Shown here: piece by piece, positions 6,758 to 12,235 of the stretch
Position numbering within the stretch: the first letter of the stretch is position 1
Layout: each line of letters starts with the position of its first letter
Source of the DNA: Prosthecobacter sp.
GTDB lineage: Bacteria; Verrucomicrobiota; Verrucomicrobiia; Verrucomicrobiales; Verrucomicrobiaceae
DNA: 12,235 bases
Direction of reading: 5' to 3'
Assembly (NCBI GenBank): GCA_025869455.1
Contig: JAOZVT010000416.1
Location: forward strand, 1-12,235
Position numbers and translations under genes: made by a program
Notes under the pieces: model-generated
The model's input: the letters and a program-made list of their open reading frames with translations, nothing else
Told to the model about the DNA's origin: nothing
The model's database searches: none

Positions 6758-7669
6758 ATGACGAAATGGAAAGTTTATCCCTATGCGGCAGTTGCCTTGT
6801 TCCTGTGTGTGATCACAGGTACGGAAGGCGTGCAGGGGCATGGGGCCTACCATGAGTTGGTGGTGGCCATGACGGCAGACATTGAGAAGCAGCCGACCAA
6901 TGCTGAGCTTTATCGCCGTCGGGCACATGTGCATGTGGAGCATGAAGACTGGCAGACTGCCTTGGTGGATTTGGAAATGGCGGATCGGCTGAGTCATGAG
7001 CCTGTGGAGTCCGATTTTTTGCGTGGTCGTGCTTTATTGTTAGGTCGGCACTTCAAGGAGGCGCGGCAGTGCCTGAATGAATACATTGACGCGCATCCAA
7101 ATCTGGGGACTCCGCGTCTTTTTCGGGCACGTGTATTGGGGGCTCTGGAATTGAATGAGGATGCGTTTTTAGACTATCAGCACGGCTACTCGTTGCTGCC
7201 TCAGGTGGAGCCGGATCATGTTTTTGAATTGGCGCAATTTGCGAACCTTGCAGGTGGGCCTGAACGTGCGCTGGCCGCGATGGAGGATGGGATGCGCCGC
7301 ATTGGGCCGCTGGCAGCCTTGGTGGATCAAGCCGTTAAATTGGAAGTCTCCTTGAAACGCTATGATGCGGCCGTGAAGCGCCTGGATGATGCGCTGGCTA
7401 ACACTCAACTGAAAACGCCCTGGATGGCGAAGCGTGCAGAGCTGCTGACGCAAGCAGGGCGCAAGTCCGAGGCCGATCAGGCTTGGCAAACTTTGGTCGA
7501 TCATATTCTGGCGATGCCGACTCTGGAACGCGGCTCGCACTCAATGTGCCGACTGTTAGAGCAGGCTCAACAAGCCTTGGGCAAAGCACCTGCCAGTGCG
7601 TCCGTCATCGCTGCGCCGAGCCGCACATCCTTTTCCGCTAATACTCCCCCCTCCTCCCCCCACCCATGA
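6758..7669 (+). CDS. Secreted tetratricopeptide-repeat (TPR) protein
   Basis: A 303-residue protein starting with a signal-peptide-like segment (MTKWKVYPYAAVALFLCVIT, cleavage likely near GVQG-HG around residue 27). The mature part is a TPR solenoid: helical pairs at about 47-80 (AELYRRRAHVHVEHEDWQTA then DLEMADRL), 83-114 (FLRGRALLLGRHFKEAR), 117-150, 154-185 (ERALAAMEDGMRRIG), 187-218 (YDAAVKRLDDAL) and 220-252 (AKRAELLTQAGRKSEADQAW). The last 25 residues are a Ser/Pro/Ala-rich tail. TPR proteins act as protein-binding scaffolds. Its stop codon overlaps the start of the giant LamG/phosphoesterase gene (ATGA), which argues that both are co-translated and work in the same process outside the cytoplasm. 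In-frame ATGs at 6701 and 6737 are alternatives. 6701 has GAGGTGA 15 bases upstream, but 6758 gives the best signal peptide. Confidence 0.85.
   Translation: MTKWKVYPYAAVALFLCVITGTEGVQGHGAYHELVVAMTADIEKQPTNAELYRRRAHVHVEHEDWQTALVDLEMADRLSHEPVESDFLRGRALLLGRHFKEARQCLNEYIDAHPNLGTPRLFRARVLGALELNEDAFLDYQHGYSLLPQVEPDHVFELAQFANLAGGPERALAAMEDGMRRIGPLAALVDQAVKLEVSLKRYDAAVKRLDDALANTQLKTPWMAKRAELLTQAGRKSEADQAWQTLVDHILAMPTLERGSHSMCRLLEQAQQALGKAPASASVIAAPSRTSFSANTPPSSPHP
7639..7669 (+). promoter_or_regulatory. ATGA start/stop overlap with C-rich, Shine-Dalgarno-free leader
   Basis: The TPR gene ends with TGA at 7667-7669 and the next gene begins with ATG at 7666. A stop (TAA, 7639-7641) in the frame of the downstream gene rules out a start further upstream, and no other ATG lies between. 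The bases just before the ATG are almost pure C with CCTCC, the opposite of a ribosome-binding site, so initiation here probably depends on ribosomes finishing the TPR gene. Confidence 0.65.
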
Positions 7670-10600
7670 TTCGCTCTTTGCGTCCTACCCTCGCGTTTAG
7701 TGGGATGCGTGTCCCAACTTTGCTCAGTGCGCCGACCTTGCAGTTTGGGAATGTGAATGTCATTCAAAACAACACCTCAGATACGGTGGGTGGAATTACC
7801 CTGTCCATCGGCGCTGGCAGCAGTTCGGGTTTTACACTCGGACCAGCGAGTAATCGGGGCGACTATGATGTATTGTTTGGCCAAACCAATGATGTGACAA
7901 GTGGTGTGGTCATTAGCAATGTGATTGAGAACGGGCGTGACAATAGTGGTGCGGCAGGCGGGGAGGCTTTTGGCCTGTTTTATGCCACCACGATTACTGC
8001 GATACCTAACAATGCGGGAAGCAGCACGAACTATAAGATCGGCGTGTGGCGTGCGGCGCAGGGAGACGAAGTGAATATGAATGTGGGTTTCGGGTACTTC
8101 CCTTTTTCTTCTTATCTGGGAGGGATTGCACGGAATTCGACAAACAACACGGCCTTGAATTCTCTCATCGCATCACCAGGCATTGATCTGGGCGATGGTG
8201 AAGAGTTTCAGAATACGGCGAGTGGTCAATACACGCTGGATTTGACCGCGCTGAATGGATCGTCTGCGGATGGTATCTTGCTGGTGTGCGGTGGTAAGGA
8301 CGAAGACAACTATGCCCTTAGCCGGGCGAATGCGGATGGAACCTTCACCATCATTTGTCATGACAACGGAGCGAATGGAGCAAGCTACGAGCCTGATCCG
8401 GTGGCGTTTGTGTACCTGCCTGTATCTTCCGCTGGAGCCAATAGCTTAGTAGCCATGGGCCGTGTGAATAGCAATGCGACCACGGATGTGGCGGGTGGAT
8501 CATTCACACTCACCAAAGGTGGCACTGGTCAATGGTATCTGACCATGCCTGGACAAAATGAAAGCACCGGTGTTTTGATCGTGAGTCCAGAAGGCGCAGG
8601 CACGAATACGGGCGACAACATTGTTTCTAGCCAATGGGATGCAGCAAACTCGCGGTGGGTCATTGAAAGTCGTGATTTAAGCGGAGCAGTGAATTTACCG
8701 GCACTGCAGAATGGTTCTACGAACGCTGAAGATATGTTCAGTTTCGCGTTCTTCACGGCGGCAGCGATCAATGTTCAACCAACCGTGACTTTAACCAGCC
8801 CTGCGAATGATAGCATTAGCTTTGAAGGTGATGATTTGGTGCTGACCGCTACGGCTGCCGATAGTGACGGGACCATTACAAAGGTAGAGTTTTATGATGG
8901 AGCTACCCTGCTGGGAGAAGATACGACTGAGCCTTATGCGTTCACTGTGGTGAACCCAAGTCCAGGAAAACACCTCTTCACTGCCAAGGCTATAGATTCA
9001 TCTGAAGGTAGCAGTGTCACGCCTGCTGTGACAGTGCATGTGGTGCCACCGGTGGGGACGGATGGGCTCTTCTTTGATGGTTCAGATAATTATGTGACCT
9101 TTGGTAATACCAGTGCCCTGGGACTGGATAGCTTCACTTTGGAATGTTGGTTCCGGCGTGATGGCACAGGTGTTGCCGCTTCTACGGGGTCGGGTGGTGT
9201 TTCGGCGGTTCCTTTGATTACAAAGGGACGTGGTGAGAGCGATGGGTCTAACGTGGATTGCAATTATTTCTTGGGTGTTCGCGCGGATTCGGGAGTGCTG
9301 ACGGCAGATTTTGAAGACATGGCCACGGGGCTGAATCATCCTGTGTCAGGAAACACTCCAGTGCCAATCGGTGTCTGGCAGCATGCGGCGGTGACCTTTG
9401 ACAGTGGTGCTAAGGAGTGGAGACTTTACCTGAATGGTAGTTTGGAAGCTGTCTTACAAACGGATGGGCAAGTGCCACGCAGTGATAGCATTCAACATGC
9501 AGGCTTAGCGACAGCTATGACCTCCACGGGAGCACCTTCAGGTTACTTCCAAGGCATCATGGATGAGGCGCGCATTTGGAACTATGCCCGCAGTCAGACT
9601 GAGATTCAGGCAAAGATCAATGAAGAGGTGGTGTCGGACACGGGGCTGGTTGCCCGCTGGGCCATGAATGAGGGAACGGGAAGCACAATCACAAGCACCG
9701 CCGCAGGAGGGATCACGGGCACTTTGATGAACCAGCCTTGGTGGACGATCGGATCGCCTTTCAGTGCGAACGTGGCACCGAGCGTACAGATCACAGCGCC
9801 AGTGGATGGAGCCAGGCCAGTGACTCCTGGTGCCTTTAGTGTGGAGGCTACGGCGGCAGATGATGGCGGCGTGGCTCAGGTGGAGTTTCTGAGAAATGGT
9901 ACGGTGGTGGCTACGGATACGAGCGCACCGTTTGTTCTGGAGGAAACGAATTTGCCTGCCGGACGCTACACCTATGTAGCCCGTGCAACGGACAATCTGG
10001 GCGCTGAAGGCAGCAGTGGCAGTGTCACTGTGACGGTGGTTTTTGATCCGGTGAATCCCCCGACAAATGCGGCCCTTTGGTTTGATGGGGTGGATGATTA
10101 TGTGACGATGGGTGCCGCTCCTGAATTGAGTGTGGGTGGTCCTCCGTCAAACGGATTCACGGCGGAGTGCTGGTTTCGCAAAGAAGCGGGCGGATTGACG
10201 TCTAGCTCTGGCAGTGGCGGTGTGAGTTGCGTGCCGCTCTTTGGTAAAGGGCGCGGCGAGAACGATGGGTCTAACGTGGATTGCAATTATTTCTTCGGCA
10301 TCAATACCTCAGGGCAATTGGTGGCTGATTTTGAGTCCTACCCTGCCACAGGGATCTCCTCGGGCCTGAATTTCCCCGTGGTGGCAACGAATGCCGCGAT
10401 TCAAGATGAAGTGTGGCATCATGCGGCGGTGACCTATGATGGTGATGCACGCACTTGGAAGCTCTATCTGGATGGTATCGAGGTGGGGTCAGCTACGACC
10501 ACGAATGGTGCCTTGCCACGCTACGATAGCATTCAGCATTTCGGCTTGGGGACGGCGCTGAATTCATCCGGTGTGCGTGAAGGGGCTTTCGCTGGAACCC

Positions 10601-12235
10601 TGGATGAGGTGCGCGTGTGGAATTATGCGCGTAGCGCGGCAGAGATTGCAGCGGCTAAGGATTATGAAATCGCTTCTGCGGTAGGATTGGTAGGACGTTA
10701 TGGTTTGAATGAAGCTACCGGGACGGTTGCCGGAAACTCTGCGGGTGCTACTCCTGAAGGGACGCTGACCAATGGTCCAGTGTGGGTGAATGGGGCACCT
10801 TTTTCTGGAGTGAATAATGCACCTACGGTGACTCTGACAGCACCCACTGAAGGGGCCAATTCGTTTTATCCTTATGCCGTTCATATAGCGGCGACTGCCG
10901 AAGATAGTGATGGTGGTGTGGTGCGTGTGGATTTCATGATTGATGGCGAGAAGGTGGGCGAAGATATAGAGGCTCCTTACACTTTTGATTGGGTGCCGCC
11001 TGCGGTCGGAAATTATGCCGTGACAGCACGTGTGGTGGATACCTTGGGTGCCGCAGTGACCTCCGCTCCTGCGGTCAATATCGTCATCAATCCGAATCCG
11101 AATAAGGCTCCTGCAATTACGCTGACCTCGCCTGCCAACGAGGCTGCCGCTGTTGGCGCTCAAACGACACTGGAGGCTACAATTGAAGATCCTGAAGGGG
11201 ATGCCATGACCGTGACGTTTTATGGTCGTCAGACAGTGCCGACAACACCTGCGGCAGATTTTACGCTCGTGACACTGCCGGATACTCAGTATTACTCACA
11301 AAACACAGGCGGCAATCGCTTGGTGAATTTCACCAGTCAGACAGATTGGGTGGTGGCTCAAAAGGATGCGCTGAATGTGGCCTTTGTTTCCCATCAAGGA
11401 GACATCGTGGAGGATGGGGATACCTACGTGCAGCAGTGGGACAATGCGAATAACGCGCTGAGCCGACTGGAAACGCCCGTGACGACACTGCGTGCTTATG
11501 GCATTCCTTGGGGAGCAGCTCCAGGAAATCATGACCAGTCGCCAAGAGGCGATGCGGATGGAACAACGACTTATTATAACCAATACTTTGGTGTGGATCG
11601 TTTTGCGGGTCGCCCTTATTTTGGCGGTAACTATGGGGTGAATAATGATAATAACTTCCAGTTATTCAGCGCGGGTGGAATGGACTTCCTCATCATCCAT
11701 TTGGAGTATGATACGACGCCGGATCCTCTGGTGCTGGATTGGGCGGATGCGTTGCTAAAAGCCTATCCAGAACGCCGTGGTATCATCACTAGTCACTGGA
11801 TGGTCAATACCGGGAATCCGGCCACGTTTAGCGCGATGGGGCAGGCTCTGTATGATAACCTGAAGGACAATAAGAATTTGTTCCTCATGTTGGGTGGTCA
11901 TATCCACGGGGAAGGGCAGCGGTCCGATACCTTTGACGGACATACGATTCATAGCGTTCTCCAGGATTACCAAGGTCGCTCCAATGGTGGTGATGGCTGG
12001 TTACGCTATTTCATCTTTTCACCTGCGAATAATACGATCACCGCGAAGACCTATTCCCCCGCTTTGAATCAATCGGAAACGGACACTAACAGTGAGTTTG
12101 TTCTGCCTTATGATATGCAGACCGCTGTGATGGAGTGGGTGCCACTAGGAACCGTGGAGCTGGCGGCGGGTGAGACGACGGCTTCTCTGGAATGGACTGG
12201 ATTGGCCGCTGGGAAGGACTTCGAGTGGTATGTCG
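7666..12235 (+). CDS. Giant mosaic protein: Ig-like/LamG-like repeats plus metallophosphoesterase, 3' end missing
   Basis: I translated this frame throughout: it stays open for 1523 codons to the window edge. Residues 1-~370 form a Gly/Ser/Asn-rich beta region I do not recognise. Ig-like units follow at about 372-461, 705-793 and 1052-1143 (openings of the type PTVTLTSP and VEFYDG), with a shortened fourth at about 1148-1190. LamG/concanavalin-like domains are at about 467-702 and 802-1045 (FDGSDNYVTFG, LECWFRRDG, WQHAAVTFD, LYLNG, MDEARIWNYARS). A calcineurin-like phosphoesterase domain spans about 1197-1470, with DTQ at 1206-1208, GD at 1245-1246, GNHD at 1287-1290, His1377 and GHIH at 1411-1414. 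The end looks like an FN3 strand set. LamG and Ig parts suggest glycan or surface binding, and the phosphoesterase suggests hydrolysis of an extracellular phosphoester; the substrate is unknown. A signal peptide is expected but the N-terminus (MIRSLRPTLAFSGMRVPTLL) is a poor one. Lies behind the TPR gene with a 4-base overlap. Confidence 0.9.
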   Translation, partial: MIRSLRPTLAFSGMRVPTLLSAPTLQFGNVNVIQNNTSDTVGGITLSIGAGSSSGFTLGPASNRGDYDVLFGQTNDVTSGVVISNVIENGRDNSGAAGGEAFGLFYATTITAIPNNAGSSTNYKIGVWRAAQGDEVNMNVGFGYFPFSSYLGGIARNSTNNTALNSLIASPGIDLGDGEEFQNTASGQYTLDLTALNGSSADGILLVCGGKDEDNYALSRANADGTFTIICHDNGANGASYEPDPVAFVYLPVSSAGANSLVAMGRVNSNATTDVAGGSFTLTKGGTGQWYLTMPGQNESTGVLIVSPEGAGTNTGDNIVSSQWDAANSRWVIESRDLSGAVNLPALQNGSTNAEDMFSFAFFTAAAINVQPTVTLTSPANDSISFEGDDLVLTATAADSDGTITKVEFYDGATLLGEDTTEPYAFTVVNPSPGKHLFTAKAIDSSEGSSVTPAVTVHVVPPVGTDGLFFDGSDNYVTFGNTSALGLDSFTLECWFRRDGTGVAASTGSGGVSAVPLITKGRGESDGSNVDCNYFLGVRADSGVLTADFEDMATGLNHPVSGNTPVPIGVWQHAAVTFDSGAKEWRLYLNGSLEAVLQTDGQVPRSDSIQHAGLATAMTSTGAPSGYFQGIMDEARIWNYARSQTEIQAKINEEVVSDTGLVARWAMNEGTGSTITSTAAGGITGTLMNQPWWTIGSPFSANVAPSVQITAPVDGARPVTPGAFSVEATAADDGGVAQVEFLRNGTVVATDTSAPFVLEETNLPAGRYTYVARATDNLGAEGSSGSVTVTVVFDPVNPPTNAALWFDGVDDYVTMGAAPELSVGGPPSNGFTAECWFRKEAGGLTSSSGSGGVSCVPLFGKGRGENDGSNVDCNYFFGINTSGQLVADFESYPATGISSGLNFPVVATNAAIQDEVWHHAAVTYDGDARTWKLYLDGIEVGSATTTNGALPRYDSIQHFGLGTALNSSGVREGAFAGTLDEVRVWNYARSAAEIAAAKDYEIASAVGLVGRYGLNEATGTVAGNSAGATPEGTLTNGPVWVNGAPFSGVNNAPTVTLTAPTEGANSFYPYAVHIAATAEDSDGGVVRVDFMIDGEKVGEDIEAPYTFDWVPPAVGNYAVTARVVDTLGAAVTSAPAVNIVINPNPNKAPAITLTSPANEAAAVGAQTTLEATIEDPEGDAMTVTFYGRQTVPTTPAADFTLVTLPDTQYYSQNTGGNRLVNFTSQTDWVVAQKDALNVAFVSHQGDIVEDGDTYVQQWDNANNALSRLETPVTTLRAYGIPWGAAPGNHDQSPRGDADGTTTYYNQYFGVDRFAGRPYFGGNYGVNNDNNFQLFSAGGMDFLIIHLEYDTTPDPLVLDWADALLKAYPERRGIITSHWMVNTGNPATFSAMGQALYDNLKDNKNLFLMLGGHIHGEGQRSDTFDGHTIHSVLQDYQGRSNGGDGWLRYFIFSPANNTITAKTYSPALNQSETDTNSEFVLPYDMQTAVMEWVPLGTVELAAGETTASLEWTGLAAGKDFEWYV
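9241..9272 (+). repeat. Perfect 32-base repeat, copy 1 (in LamG-like domain 1)
   Basis: The 32 bases starting GATGGGTCTAACGTGG here are identical to 10264-10295. They encode DGSNVDCNYF plus the start of the next codon. The copies lie 1023 bases (341 codons) apart and are the best-conserved part of the duplicated Ig+LamG unit. Confidence 0.85.
10264..10295 (+). repeat. Perfect 32-base repeat, copy 2 (in LamG-like domain 2)
   Basis: Second copy of the 32-base sequence at 9241-9272, in the same place within the second LamG-like domain. Surrounding sequence is clearly homologous but diverged, for example CATGCGGCGGTGACCT at 9382 and again at 10420. Confidence 0.85.

Noticed and set aside
10564..11163. 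199-codon minus-strand frame inside the giant gene
   Set aside because: It is antisense to conserved LamG/Ig coding sequence; its His/Arg/Ile-rich translation is typical of a shadow frame.
1..12235. CRISPR array, tRNA, rRNA, insertion sequence or prophage genes
   Set aside because: No regularly spaced direct repeats, no tRNA-like cloverleaf, no rRNA-like sequence and no transposase, integrase or terminal repeats were seen.

Overview
This 12.2 kb window looks like chromosomal DNA of a Verrucomicrobiota bacterium (Verrucomicrobium/Prosthecobacter type). This is inferred from moderate GC, weak Shine-Dalgarno usage, secreted beta-propeller and TPR proteins, and a very long mosaic protein that combines LamG-like, Ig-like and calcineurin-like phosphoesterase domains. 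No sequence search was possible, so the taxonomic call is tentative. I see no rRNA, tRNA, transposase, integrase or CRISPR array.

Left part (1-1793). The window opens inside a minus-strand gene for a membrane-anchored BON-domain protein, which runs off the left edge. It is divergent from a plus-strand erythromycin-esterase-family hydrolase (412-1743) that keeps all the active-site residues I can recognise. That gene converges on the next, minus-strand cluster, with a short hairpin between them.

Centre (1794-6467). Four minus-strand genes lie head to tail, read from high to low coordinates: a secreted NHL-type beta-propeller (5454-6467), a circularly permuted type-2 ATP-grasp enzyme (3931-5385), an alpha-E domain protein (2797-3870) and a transglutaminase-like cysteine protein (1794-2669). 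The last three form a widely conserved trio. The family literature predicts that it makes or attaches a small peptide: the ATP-grasp as an amide ligase, alpha-E as an obligate helical partner, and the transglutaminase-fold protein as a peptidase or transferase. The product is not established. The propeller gene is 68 bases upstream of the trio and could be co-transcribed. A 15-position inverted repeat sits between the alpha-E and transglutaminase genes.

Right part (6468-12235). A 290-base divergent intergenic region separates the propeller gene from two plus-strand genes. It contains an almost ideal ribosome-binding sequence with no annotated gene behind it. The two genes are a secreted TPR protein (6758-7669) and, overlapping it by ATGA, an open reading frame that stays open for 1523 codons to the right edge. 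The long protein has a unique N-terminal region, two LamG-like domains alternating with Ig-like domains, a metallophosphoesterase domain and the start of an FN3-like segment. Its Ig+LamG unit is an internal duplication of about 1.03 kb that still contains a perfect 32-base match. The overlap and the C-rich, anti-Shine-Dalgarno-like leader suggest that its translation is coupled to the TPR gene. The two products may work together at the cell surface or periplasm, but this is inference.
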